Assembly: GCF_947623445.1 (NCBI RefSeq)
Contig: NC_135243.1
Span: forward strand, 20,840,479 to 20,904,478
Length of the DNA: 64,000 nt
Direction: 5' to 3'
Origin: Clavelina lepadiformis
Taxonomy: Eukaryota > Chordata > Ascidiacea > Aplousobranchia > Clavelinidae
Position 1 is the stretch's first letter. Each line of letters opens with the position of its first letter. Of this stretch, positions 1 to 12,402 are shown in pieces. A model generated the notes under the pieces. It was not told the DNA's origin. It did not search any database and worked only from the letters and a program-made list of their open reading frames with translations. Both the position numbers and the translations under genes were made by a program.

Positions 1-274
1 TCCAAGAAGCACCTTTTGGCAGTTAGCGTTCACTTAATATAACATTTTCCAAGGGAGTCACATTGTTTGGTTTTAAAACTTGATTCGTTCAGACAAATTG
101 TCATCGTCAAAATTTTCATTTGTGGGTGCCGTACTGTTACACCATGTATTACTTGTAATTTGCCGAACTATTTAGCGGCTTTTTTTTAGTTAATATGCAT
201 CCAGACGTAGAGTAGCTGCTGCCATTACAATTATTGTTTGCAATTTTGACTGTGATCGTTCATATGTTTTGAAG

Positions 275-918
275 GCTTTCTTTCGACGATGCCTACCAAT
301 CCACAAGGATTTGAAATGTTCACAAGAAGGAAATTGTCCGGTTGATCACGCGAACAGAAATCGATGTCAGCATTGTCGTTGGAAGAAATGTATGGAAGTG
401 GGCATGTCCAAAGCAGGTAAAGGTTAAAAATACGATTCACACGAGTTTTTAAAGGCTCTTTGCTTTTAAACATTTAGCTTAGTCTCGATGCTATATCTTA
501 CAACACGGTTTTAAATGAAAGACAACTGCGTGTAGTACCGCGTCTTACTTGTGCTAAAGATTATTATCACTTATTTACTAAATAGCTAAAGTTTGTTTGT
601 TAACCCTATCATCAATGGCATTGTGTCGTATATTTTATAAACGATATTTCTTCAGCATCGAAGTTTGGAAGAAAATCTAAGGAAGAACTAGCCAGTCTTA
701 ACAAACTAGAAGAACCAGAGTAGCAAAAACGAGCTAACAGCAAACAACATGAATCTTATTACTACGAATAAAGTTCAGGATTGGTCAGCTCGTGCGGGAA
801 TTTGTAGAATCAAGTTAATGCCAGATGCAACGTGTTAACATTTTTATGCTTATGGTTAGAGATAGCAGCGCAAATGCCCTCTTCTTTTTACACATCATCG
901 GTTTCATTTGTTGTAGAT
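275..918 (+). pseudogene. ROR-like nuclear receptor copy, 3' part, probably broken
   Basis: This copy is collinear with exons c, d and e of the receptor gene at 12.4-15.5 kb but lies on the opposite strand. Exon c (275-416, 142 nt, the same length as its counterpart) follows a TTTTGAAG acceptor and is open. It encodes AFFRRC through the second zinc finger, with all four cysteines (LKC, NC, RCQHC) and WKKCMEVGMSKA, then a GTAAAG donor. Exon d starts at 656 after TTCAG and reads SKFGRKSKEELASLNK, the ROR-type C-terminal extension, but meets TAG after 22 codons. A further in-frame TAA and loss of the donor follow. Remains of exon e start near 867. The first finger would lie left of the window. 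It is either a pseudogene or a gene making an even shorter DNA-binding-only protein. Confidence 0.7.
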
Positions 919-1661
919 CAGTGTTTTCCAACGTGTGTGTGTGTGTCGCGGCCCAAATTTGACTCACTTGAAATTATTTTACAGTCTTGATTTTAAAAAA
1001 TATAGTATTGTTGTATTGGTGAAATGTATTAGTGAATAAATACTGTAAAATAATTGTTTTGTATTTTTGTCGGCAGATCAAAGTTCCAATTTTCAAATCC
1101 CTTCTACTACTTTTTTTGTGTAGTTTGCACGTAGCCTTGTTATTTATTGAAGAAATAGTGAATGAGTACATCACAGAGGTATTCTTAAAAGTAGACGGTG
1201 TTACCCTGTTGAATTGAGTAGGCTACAGCTTGGGGGGGAAGGATCCAAAAGAAATTTAGTTCACGTGAAACCAAAAAAACGACGGTTGAAAATCATTCTG
1301 TATTTCGTGGTTTGACCATGTATGTTAATTAGCTAAGAACTTTGAAGAAAGAAAGTTGCACTTCTGAAATTTGTTCTTTGTTGCGGTGTTGGTGTCACGG
1401 GATTATTTTTATGCACCCGTTGTATAGCCATCACATTGTTTGTTCGCACTACCCTTATAGTATTAGTTTAATCATAATTTAGTCAAATGTGTGGGTCAGC
1501 TTCTATTTTTATTCGCGTTGTGTCTTTTGTATGCATGCTTGTCAGGTTTTATGCTTGCTCACGTGCTGCCGTATTTTGCTTGTTTATATGTACAAGCGTT
1601 TTTAGTCGATCTTTTGTGACGTCTCACATCGCGACCCCTAGGGCCTAATTGGTGTTTAGTG
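919..1661. mobile_element. Possible decayed hAT-type repeat
   Basis: The left edge CAGTGTTTTCCAACGTG resembles hAT ends seen elsewhere in the window (for example CAGTGTTTCCCAACC at 59068). The right side carries TCGCGACCCCTAGGG followed by TTTAGTG, like a decayed mirror of such an end. I see no clear target-site duplication and no transposase. It interrupts the homology of the nuclear-receptor copy at its left edge. Confidence 0.25.
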
Positions 1662-3752
1662 TCCCGTGTTGATTTCCTCATGGCGTGACAACAGTGGAAT
1701 CTATGTTGTGGTGTGGTGTTGCGCTCGCCAGGTCGAGGGTTAATTTAGTCTACGTTTGACCTTTATGGTGGAAAGATGGTCTTTTTTACCTAAGATATGC
1801 CATTAAAAGTTTATGAAGCAAAAAGAGCTAATTGACTAGCTGTAAAGCGGAAAGATTCCTGGTTAAGAAAAAGTTACAGTGGCAGTTGAAATTATCTGAA
1901 CAAAAATAGTGTCTTTTTGGCAATTGTCTTTTGATTTTTAACTACATCATTATTTTAAAGAAAGAACTCAGTCTTTATTTATTTTCACCGCTGTAATGAA
2001 GTCTGCTTGAAGCGAGAAAATTGTAAAATATCTATGCCTAAAATCACAAGCTAGCTTATATTCACCGAAATAAAGTTAAGGAATTACCGTATATTGGAAA
2101 TTACATTATATACAAAAACGACACTTTTTTTTTGCCTCTGAAAGCCAAGAAAAAATTTGTACACACAACTCACACGAAGGCAAGACTCCGAGCATTTTAC
2201 ATACAAAAAACCTATAGTAGTCAGTTCTTACGAAGTAATTTAAGGCAATAGACCAAATCTTCAACATTTTATGCTGTCACTGCTACACCCTTTAAAGAAA
2301 TAATAGTGTCTGAAAAATTAATGGACTACAAGGAGCACTACAAGGGACCCTGATGACAGTTACGCTGTTGCAGCTTTCTTTCGTTTTCATCGCCGTTGAG
2401 TTATTGCACAATTTGTACTAAATTTAATCTCTCTCCAAATCCTGATGCACCAGAGTCCCTTCAGCCGTAACTTTCCCGGTTTCTATTGAGCCTTTACCGC
2501 AAACGAAGTATTCTGGATACCAAAATCTTACTGAGATTCAATTTGGCATGAGGCAGTCTGCTACTTGGTATTCTACCTAGGTGCCACGATGAGGACATGG
2601 ATTAGATTTCTGACACGCGGATCCTATAAAGTTCATAACATGTATAGCCAAAAAAACTTTGTACTTTGAAGCGTTCGTCGCGATTTGGGCAAATGTGATT
2701 AAAAATAATTATTTAATTCGCAAAGCATTTTGGCAGAATCCTATATTCACCGTAGCTATTAACGAAATTATGTGGCAGAACGTAGTACTTACCAAATAAG
2801 ATTTACGCATTTCGAAGCATAAAGTTTTGTCTCTCTGTCTTTCTTTTAATTTTACAGAAATGTTAAGAACATAAAAGGCATCATTTTGATAAAGTTGAAG
2901 CATATTTACATGTTTGGTTTGTTTTTGTTGACTTTTTGAGTTGAGTCATGTTAAAAATTTTGCGTGTAACTGTGTGAACAGTGCGGATAAGTTTTAAATT
3001 GTTTTCGAGCTACTGTAAGTTCTTTTTTCACAAAAATTACTATGTTGCTTTCTTTGAAAGTCAGTGTGTGACGATAAGTTGCAGCTGGTTTTTAATCAAA
3101 GGTCTATGCTATGTTGATACATTTGGTATATTTAAAGCCCGAGTTAGACGAGCCGTAATATGAAGCCTGAATTGTAGGTGAATTTTATTTATTATAACAA
3201 TCCAAGCATCTTAAAATTTAATTTCTTCCAAAATGCTACCTGACTTACGCAGAAACGTAAAAGGTGTCTCTTTCTCTTTAAGTGCCACATTTGACAATTT
3301 ACGCTACAGGATGTTTACAGACAAGATAAAATGTTATAGCATAGCACATACACTTGCTGGTTGCTTTGAATCGTCATATAACAACGCAATTTGAAGACTA
3401 TACATCCATTAAAAGACAGGTTTATGAAGTCTCGACTGTGTTACCTATTATTCTCTATACTGAATTTTTACAAAATACATTAAACAAGTTAGTTAAAGTC
3501 AGATCAAAGTTTATGATAGGAACATAATTTTTACTAGGCCTACGTGTGATCAAAATCGAAAAAAAAGTTATATTAGTAATAAAAAGCTTTCAATAGCAAC
3601 AGAAATTATTTCAACTGAGCAGGTATACGGCCTATAACTATCGATAACAGAAAACAAAGCTTCATTTAGAATAACATCTTTGCAAATAAATTTCTATCTT
3701 CACCAACAAGCCAAGCAAAACAACGACGGTTAAAAATTAGCTGATGGTGGCT
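1662..3752. other. Gap without recognised gene
   Basis: This is AT-rich DNA between the receptor fragment and the 3' end of ficolin-like gene A. Open frames here are short (60-67 codons), low in complexity, and have no splice context or recognisable domain. I see no RNA gene. The 3'UTR of gene A must lie just left of 3753. Confidence 0.5.
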
Positions 3753-6700
3753 TTAATCACATCTAAATTTCATTGTCGTCGCTTTACGACGGGATCTGTT
3801 CCAGTAAAGGAGTCCACTTTGACCATAAATTGCGTTGAGCTGGGAAATATAACAACTTTTGAACCACCAGCCTCCGGAAATACCGCCATTTTGGTAGGCA
3901 CAGTTCCGACTGAAATAGCATATATAATAAATATATCAAATTTGTGATAAAAATAAGTGATGATAAAATACATTGAAGCTAATACGTTGCATTAATTGTC
4001 TCATTCATAAAGCTCCAAAAAATTAAAATTTTTATACTTTGTTGAAATGGACGCAAAAGCGCTCAGTTATTAAAAATCTTGTTAGTATTTTTATTGCATT
4101 GATGTTATAGCAAATGATTTACTGTAAGTTTAATGCAAGTTGTTTGTAAACCAAAATAAAATTAAATTATATTTACCTCCAACTATCGTTATCCCGATCC
4201 ATCGTCGTGAATGGCTGGTTGTTATGTTTGCTTGTAAGAGCATCAGTTGCATTTCCGGTGTAACCACCAATATGAAGCCGATAAACATCCGCCTCGCTAT
4301 CAACCGAAAATGAGCTAAAGAGACAAGTAAATGCAACAATATACAAAGAACTTGCGGAAATTTCAACCGCTAATGAGTTTTGCTGTAATAGTGTGTTGCT
4401 GTGCATTTACCACCTTAGTTGCAATAATATCAAAACATCATAACTTGAAACGTTTTCCGGGAAAAGACTATTTTTCTTGCTTAGACTGTTTTTTATCAAG
4501 TAAAACGTTACTGAAATCTATAATATCTTCAACTTTCCAAATAATAATTAAACTTTTGCTATCCGTTAAATTACGTAAAATATGCAGTTATAATTTAACC
4601 TGTACTGGGCCCAGTAATGAGAGTTATCAAAATTTTGTAGCTCTACTCTCAAGTCACATTTTCCATTGCGAGTCAATCTGTGAACTGCTTCGAGACCTGC
4701 AAGTTGAATATTGTCAAATTATATATTGACAGAATATATAGGGCCTTAGAAAATATTTTTGGACGAATTGTTTGTGCAAGTTACTAAAAACAAACTTTAA
4801 CTTAAGATAAATTTGCAGCTGTATTAGGCTTCAACACGGTAACTTTATTTTGCTTCAACAAACAAGTTGTTTCAGGTAACACAAGCGGATAATTATGATA
4901 CTTACTGTATTTTAACTGAAACAAGTTCTTCAAAATGCCTTGAAACATAATTTAGGAGTATCAAGATGCATTCCTTTTACCTCAAAACGCTTTCTTACAT
5001 CCCTCACTGTTATTGAGCCTTAAACTCGCCGCAATGTATCTCGTCATTATTTGTATGACAGACAGACAACTCCTGGGTCATCGAGAGCTTCTATCATCGT
5101 CCGGACTCATCAAACCTCTTGTATAGACACTGGCTCAAAAACCTTTTTCAAAAAGCTCCCTTGATATGTTGGTTGTTAAAGTGCTCTGCTTTCCGTTCCT
5201 ACTATACTTCCTATACCACTTCGCCAGCTCTTATACCTCTAGTTGCAAATTACCTAGACATGCTTGGATTCAATTATACCGATTAATTATAAACGGCCAA
5301 CAAACGCGTTGGTTTAGAAATCTTGGTGGATGAGAATGTGATGAGCGCCAAGGTGGAAAAATCCAATGAGCAAGTCACGTCCTCAACTATTGTATTATTG
5401 TCCGGCTTCTATACCCAATCATTTACACAAACAGAGATAAAATCAAGAAGTATTTGAACAAGCCTTTTTGATCAAAATTTCAATTCAATATTTAATTTCA
5501 ATTGGATGTATGTATACTGTATACCTACAAATACGACTAACATTGTTCAAACAAAGCATCTAAGTTATTATAACGGGAAAATAATAATTTTGAAAGAGCT
5601 GTGGTTAAAACAAAAGACGTTTTACAAATTGGATATTTAATATAATCAAGTTGCTTGGGATGTTTACCGTAGACTATAAGATATAAGGCAAACTATGGAA
5701 AAAGTATTATCTGAAATTAAACGCGTGATGTGATATTATATAGCGTAATCTTTATGTTTTTAATGGAAAAAATATAAACTAGAAACATTCCAGTGACGCC
5801 GTCTATACTGAATATGCATTAAATATTAGACCTATGCACATCAACAATATTTTGAACTAACTTCGGCCACAACTAGGTTAAAAATTATTCCCTGTAGCAA
5901 ATATTAAAATGACAACCACTTTTTCGGTATCTTTGGTCAAAACGCAAACTTTAGGGTGAAACCAAAAGTAAAATTGTAAAAACAATTGTACAAATATGAA
6001 AATAACAAAAGTTTACAAGAAGGTAGAATAGGCCACTGATATTTCTTTATCGCAAAAATCAACATTTTGATTTTGATACAATTTTGTCAAAAACAAAGTG
6101 AAGTTTTATTGTTGTGTATAGAATCTGTGTCATCGAGATCACAACTAAAATTTCACATAATGTTATATAATATATCAAAGTTGTATCGAAGTTAGATGTT
6201 TCTCAGGTAATGCACAACTTACCAAGCCAGAATTCGCCTTCAGTTTCCCCAAAGCCGACTTTGTATTCATCCCAGGTCCGCTGGAAGTTAACACTTCCAT
6301 CAAATCTTTTTTGAAATATCTGTCGATTAACTCTATGTGTTAATTTTTAACAAATACAAGACAGATTGGTATAGGTTAAGGTCCAGAGTTAAAGTTTCTG
6401 CCATAATTAGATAACGATGTTTTTAATAAATTTCATAATGGCCTTATTAAGCAGTTATTGTCTAAAGTAAAATTGATAACTAAGTAAAACATTACACTCC
6501 AGAAATAAAAGACATTTAATAACTTTCTAATGAGAATCAAAAGTCAAACTAAATCAGGTTAATCTCTCTATTAATTAACTTGTTACCTTTCATTTTTAAA
6601 ATTTATTGCAAAAATTACTTACAGTCCATCTATCTTCGCAGTAGACTTTCAGGCCGTTGAGAAGAAATTGATTTCCATTCAGCGGCGAGTTAGTGCACGA

Positions 6701-7582
6701 GTCGGGACGAACAAAATCCTCCAAATCTACAATTATACAAAAAACGTGAGATGCAGATTTCAAATTAAATTATGAAACACGATCAAGCGTTAATCACAAA
6801 ATTAACAAAATATTCCACTGTAACCAATTGTATCGTAATGTTTTAAACATTTTACGCTAGATCTGTATAAGAACATCTGCGGAAACGTCCGTATTGATAA
6901 GGATGTAGAAGAATATTTACCTACATGCAGTACAAGAGGAAGTTAAATATAATATATGTTCAATAATATTACTACTTTAAGCGGTTTTTTTGGTTGTTTT
7001 TGTTTCTATTTAGCAACCTACATTTTGATAATTCTTTGAGACTACGACTGGAAATTCGCATCAAAATAAAACAGAAATTTAATTATGATGGACATTGTTT
7101 CAATTAAGGTTTATCTTTGGCAACGGCTAAGAAATTTTAGAGACCTCAATTTTTAACGACAAACTGTTTATCTTTAGATAAACTGCTCCTGTTCGATATA
7201 AAAGTATAAATTTTGAGGGGCCATTGGACAAATTAAACAGACCGTAATTTTACCGACCCAAAAACACCTAAAAAACTGATTACGGACATACATCAAACTT
7301 ACCAGCCAGCCTCCTTGTGATGTCATTGCCGAATGATCCAAGAGCGCAAGATTCTCCTTGAACTCCTTTTTTACCGACTCCTCCAGAATCACCTTTTGAT
7401 CCCTTGACTCCCTGGCTTCCGGATTTTCCTGGGAATCCAACTTCACCTTTGTCACCTTTTTGTCTCGAAAAATTAGTGACGTCATCATCGCAAACGGTGC
7501 TTGTCACTTGTCGACATTGTTGAGAATGCGTCATGGTGACGCAGTAGATAGTCAGCAACACTAAGCAAGCCACTGTCTTCAT
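3753..7582 (-). CDS. Ficolin-like protein A: signal peptide, collagen stem, fibrinogen domain
   Basis: Six exons: 7582-7303, 6726-6623, 6319-6223, 4696-4600, 4314-4177 and 3909-3753. They total 873 nt, giving 290 residues in one frame with GT/AG at every junction. Residues 1-20 are a signal peptide ([20 protein letters not shown]). A Cys-containing stretch ([11 protein letters not shown]) is followed by 12 uninterrupted Gly-X-Y triplets starting [15 protein letters not shown] and ending GES-C. The fibrinogen-related domain follows: [64 protein letters not shown], a calcium-type DRDND motif, NCAYQNGG and a final MKFRCD. By family, this is a secreted, oligomeric pattern-recognition lectin. It is the only one of the four paralogues here with an intact collagen stem and calcium motif. 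Tachylectin-5-like FReD proteins are the main alternative name. Confidence 0.93.
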
Positions 7583-7663
7583 ATTTCATCAGATTAAAGA
7601 TGAAGATGGAATTAGTTTGCTGTGATTAGTTTTTGAACTGATTTTAGTGACGAAGTATTCCAG

Positions 7664-7671
7664 TTTATATA
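7664..7671 (-). promoter_or_regulatory. TATA-box candidate for ficolin-like gene A
   Basis: TATATAAA reads on the minus strand about 82 nt upstream of the ATG at 7582, within normal range for a TATA-driven start and a short 5'UTR. It is a motif match only. Confidence 0.4.
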
Positions 7672-9752
7672 GAAGTCTTTTCTGTTTAACTTGAAAACAA
7701 ATACGTAATGGATGACTCACAGGAGTAATGAAAACGTGTGCAACTTAGATCAAAACTGACGTGTTTACCTGTTTCAAAATTAGCTAATTACGAACTTGCG
7801 TACAACTCCAAATTCCAGTGTATATATCGCTACTAATTTTGTCGATAATGCGCCATGCTTATGGCATGGACAAGTGGGCGAGTTCAAAGGAGGCTTCAAG
7901 AGAGGAGGCTGAAGTTTGGCTTCAAACTTGCGATATGCGGTATTTAAGTGGTTAGCGTTTAAGTCATCTTCATACGAACCACGTCACCTTCATACGAACC
8001 GGAAAACATGTTTTTAGAGTAATTTCTTCGTCAATGTGGTTACTGATTAAGTTTGATCCGTTTTAGTAAACATAATCTGCCAGGTCGTTATCGGTAACCA
8101 CGAAGTACGTCAGAGTTTTTCAGTTTTCATGTTGTTTTAACGTTTCAGTGATTTAGGCTTCTTCTAAACACGTAAACGAAGTTTAAACATTAGGTAATCG
8201 TTAACTCCGAGTTCTTAAAATGCAAAAAATCAAAATTATACCGTTCAGCACTATCTTGAGGCCATTTCAACTGGGTAGAAGTGATTCAATACTATCAGTA
8301 GAAAGTCTGTATGCTATGTATTTCGTGCTAACTTGAAAATTCGTGACTTTCCTTGACACGAGTCCATCTGTACATGACTACATGCACACCTGTGCATTTG
8401 TTTTATAAATTCAACTCTGTATTATTCATATCGAGCAAGAATAAAATAACCACACCACACAGAAAAAATGGTCGCAAACGTTTGGTTTCTAACTTGAAAC
8501 ATTATGTTAACAACGCTGCAAAAGATATCGCAAGCAATGTCATATACCCATGGTTATGATCAAGGTCTTTGACTTCATAATTGCGCATTACTGGTTGTGC
8601 GCAATGAGAAAACGAACAAGCTCAAACAAGCATGCCGCTTTAATCGCATCAATTGTCTTGTCAAGAATTGATTCAAGCGTGACGCTTGATCATCCAAAAA
8701 GAAAATTCACTTTCTTCTTTTCGCCCTGGTTCTGTTCGCCATTAGAAGCCGCCGTAAAAGATCAACTTCAAAGAGACCGTTTTTAAATTTGTGGTGCGGT
8801 ACAATAACTTGCAACAATCAGCGTTTACACAAATTAAACACGACCCTTTTAATTTTGTTCATTAAAATACAAAAGATGTATACTTAATAACCAGTAACTA
8901 TAATATAGGGCTAATAAATGAACAGAAAACAATTGAACGAAATTACAAGCTACTCTCATAGCAGCTTGAATTGCTTTGCTAACCTTGTCCTTAACGTATC
9001 ATGTTGACGTGAAGACAAAAAAGATTCACAAAAGTTTTACCTCGAATTTTACTCTACTTTTAACTCAACCAGATTCCTTCTGATGATTATCATCAACCGG
9101 TACAAATTACGTCAGCGCTCTTAATTTGCAAAGTGTCTTACGAAGTCATTTTCACCAAGTTCTTTAAATATTGAAATAATTTAGGGATATTTTTAAACAA
9201 TAAGTTTAAGCATTACGTAATTTCATGTTGGGTTTGAGAGGAAATGATTTTAAATGACTTCTCCTTCCAGTTCTGTTTGTGATTAAATTAATGCTTACTT
9301 TAGAGGGAGCAGATTTTTCAATCAGATTCTAAGATACTTGTATGTAACGTAATTCAAAGATTGTTTTATTCCTCACCATCCTCCATTATTTCCACCATTC
9401 GTTGCACAACTGGTGCTGAAAATGCAAGAGACATTGTATCAGACGTAGCGCGTTTTGAAAATAGAATTTTTTATTTTTTAAATTTTAAGAATTAACTGCA
9501 CAATATTAATATTTGATTTTTATTAAATATTAGCGGAGTGAAATTTGTGTGGACGGTACAGAGGCATTTCTGACATTGAGTGGATTTTTGTGGGAAATAC
9601 TCACCAAATTACACATTTGTTTTGTTCATAAACTTAACGGAGAAGACGTAGCGCATATTGATTTGTGTGTAGCACTTTTGCGTTATAGCGCTGGCGCGGT
9701 TGTGTATTTTCATTTATTTTTATTAATTGGCCTAAATGTCATTGTTTCTTTA
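7672..9752. other. Gap without recognised gene
   Basis: This is the upstream flank of ficolin-like gene A. Two overlapping plus-strand open frames (8353-8559 and 8550-8786) have no recognisable domain, splice context or homologue elsewhere in the window. The frame at 9549-9797 runs into the inverted duplication and is not kept in the duplicate. I see no gene or RNA gene here. Confidence 0.5.
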
Positions 9753-10375
9753 AGGCAAATCTGTTGTGAGCAAGGAAACAATGCCTTGGTAGATTAAACG
9801 TCTGCTAACAATCTAATCTGCGTCCTGTCGACCTAAAAGTCCACTTTTATAAATCTCCGTTCACGGACGAATCAGGACACATAACGATTTGATTGTGTAA
9901 AATGACGTATTCTCTTGCTGCGATCTTTTGTTTCGTCAAAAGGGTTCTGTAATTAACGGAGATCACTCTGCCAGGCTGCTTTGTCATTTAATTGCTTTTT
10001 GGAAGAATTAGCCCACTTATGATCATCACCATATGTAGAGAAAAATGGTAATACATTTACCGTTAAACGTGACGCTCACTAAAAGATAATGATCTATTGT
10101 TCTCCGTTAAAGCGGAATGTAGTTGCTTTGATTAAAAGCCTGTAGTCAGAGTTATCATCTGTGCCACACTATCAGTCCATGTATTACTTGCGACTTGTCG
10201 AACTATTTTCAGGCTTTCTTTTAGTAAACTCATCCAGTGAAGTAAATGTTGACGTTAAAATTTTGTGTTTGCAATATTGACTCTGGGTTGAACACCCACA
10301 TGTTCTGAAGGCTTTCTTTATACGATGCCTACCTGCCCACAAGGATTTGAAATGTTCAAAAAAAGACAATGATGA
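9753..10375 (+). repeat. Inverted partial copy of the nuclear-receptor locus
   Basis: Read on the plus strand, this segment matches the reverse complement of about 14000-14575, i.e. intron b-c and the start of exon c of the receptor gene. Bases 9753 to about 10140 are nearly identical to the intron of the functional gene. From about 10160 onward, across the exon boundary, the match is clearly weaker. The two copies are about 3.6 kb apart in opposite orientation. Confidence 0.85.
10311..10375 (+). pseudogene. Nuclear-receptor exon c fragment
   Basis: After an acceptor-like TTCTGAAG, the frame reads AFFIRCLPAHKDLKCSKK and then diverges (DNDD, AAFFSFLN). This is the start of the second-zinc-finger exon. 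It carries an Arg-to-Ile change in the FFRR motif and has lost the distal cysteines. No first-finger exon is found upstream, so this is a dead fragment belonging to the inverted duplication. Confidence 0.75.
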
Positions 10376-10740
10376 CAGAGCGGCATTCTTTAGTTTCCTC
10401 AATTCTCGACGCTTGATGTTCTGTACTTGCGATTTAGGTCTGTCAGATATTTATGATGTCGTTTTGCATTGAATCTCTGACGATTGATGTTCAGCTGATT
10501 TCGTTTCATGATTTAACCACATTATTTACTCATTAAGTCATTACACAAGCAATATGTTCTTACGTTCTGTAATATGTCAGAACTGTTATGATATAAATGA
10601 AATAACTGTTGTAAGAATAATTGGCAAGCAATCAAAAAAACGACTCAAAGCCGGTTTTTTATAAATATATATTATAACGATCAATATATATTATAACGAG
10701 TATAATGTCAACCAGGGTTGTAAATTGGTAATTTTTTTAG

Positions 10741-10832
10741 ACTCGAATCAAGCCAAGTCATTTGGGAAGTTGAGTTAATTCAAGTCAAGTCGAGTCAAAT
10801 TACTAACTGGTTCAAGTCAAGTCAAGTCAGGC
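10741..10832. repeat. Degenerate CAAGT/GACTC simple repeat
   Basis: A run of imperfect pentamers (CAAGTCAAGTCGAGTC, TTCAAGTCAAGTCAAGTC) follows a CAGGGTTG-like motif at about 10713. It may be the interior of a decayed hAT-type element, but no matching right end was found. A related ACTTG run lies at 63757-63797. Confidence 0.5.
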
Positions 10833-12402
10833 CTTTTGCTTCTCACGGGGAAGTAGGTACTATTACCGTCTACCATTTATTTTTCACAGTAATACCCAAT
10901 TTAAAATACCCTACAAAACCCCCTAATATAATTTAACGTCAGTGACCGCTGCTCAACTTCAGACAAGCGTCTGAAAGTTTCCTGAAGTGTAACAAGAAGC
11001 ATGTTTACTCCTTGAAACTAAATTACGTGCGACATAAAGGTGTATTGTTTCATTCACGAAAATAGAACGTATGGAGTCGACGGCGTACCAACAACCATAG
11101 CCATCATACGTAAACAATTATTTACATGTACGATGTCTATGCGTGGAAAGGGTAGTTCGCAACGAAACCTTATGTCTGTAATTCAGTTGATTAATAAATT
11201 ATTAACTAAGATTTGAAGACTTGCGTTATGACAGTATATATAAAAAAATAATTCTTTCAGATCACTCATCAGTGATCGCCTTTGAAGTTTTGATACAAAA
11301 TTTTGTCAAAAGGAGATTCCTATACCCTAGACCGAATGAAGTAAGTACAGTTTAAGTATTGTTTGACGCGCATTTTCCGCTAAAAGAAATCAAATTGTGC
11401 ACTTTTTTTGATACTATTCCAAACAAGAACTGTTAAACACAAAAATTTTATTACATTAAAGTGAATATTTAGCTTTCTAGAAATCTTTTATTGGTAATAA
11501 ACCTAAAACGTGTTACAATTTAGAGCCTTTCGAAAGCCGTAGATTCCGTATAACATCATAGGCGACAGTTTCCACACTTTAAAAAATCTGCTTTTTTGAT
11601 AAAAAACAATACAATACAATACAAGTCAGTCATTTTCTGTGTTTTTATTTGCAATAAAAATTTGATTGCTGCTAATTTAACTCCTGGTTTGTTGAAGTAC
11701 ATTGAGTAAATTATCAGGTCTGGTAAATGGAAAATCGGTTCCCTTTTAAAAGAATTCATACGATGACCTGAACAGAAATGATTTATGACATAACACTACC
11801 TTAATACTTAATGTTTTTGAAGGTACACTGATGCTCACTTGACTCATATACAAATTAAACATGTTTTGACAAAAGCTTGAGGGAAATGAGTAATAATGTA
11901 TTGGAAACCGTTTAGAATTAACAAAACATTATCCAAAATTTACGTAGATATCCGGCAAGATAGTTTGTGAAAGAAGTAGCATTCAAAATCTATAATTGGT
12001 AGAACAATACTTTAAGAAAATCGACTGTTAACAGTTTTAACATAGGAAAAAAATGCTTTGCGTTCAACTTTCAATAGGGTTAAATGTTTTCGACATTATT
12101 CAATCAATGAAATGTAACAAAGACGTATCGCATCACTACGAGTAACGGTACAAACAACATACTTTTTGCAGATTAGTTGTGATCGGCTGAACCAGTGGAA
12201 GTAAAACATGATGCATGAATTTAGCAAGGCAATTTAGAAATAAAGCAAGATATTTTAGCAGTACAAATTTGCAATCAAGAGTCAAAATTAACCTCAAAAA
12301 AGTTAGTAAAGTAGTATCTTGGTCATTTTGGTCATCGACAAATTTCCAACACTTGTAAGCAGATTTCGTCGGATGACGGTTTCTTTGGAACGATGTTTAA
12401 AT
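10833..12402. other. Gap downstream of the receptor gene; no ligand-binding-domain exon seen
   Basis: I searched the minus strand here for ligand-binding-domain exons to extend the receptor gene. The only sizeable minus frame (11759-11556) shows no receptor motif. AT-rich non-coding DNA fills the rest. Short exons below about 40 codons could have been missed. Confidence 0.5.

Noticed and set aside
4331-4729. 132-codon plus-strand open frame
   Set aside because: It lies antisense to exons 4-5 of ficolin-like gene A, whose minus-strand frames have correct splice sites and homology.
8353-8786. Two overlapping plus-strand frames (68 and 78 codons)
   Set aside because: No domain, no splice context, mutually overlapping in different frames.
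10184-10402. Minus-strand 72-codon frame
   Set aside because: Antisense to the degraded nuclear-receptor exon fragment on the plus strand.
11556-11759. Minus-strand frame considered as a ligand-binding-domain exon for the receptor gene
   Set aside because: No receptor signature (no LLKxG-type motif), poor splice context, AT-rich composition.
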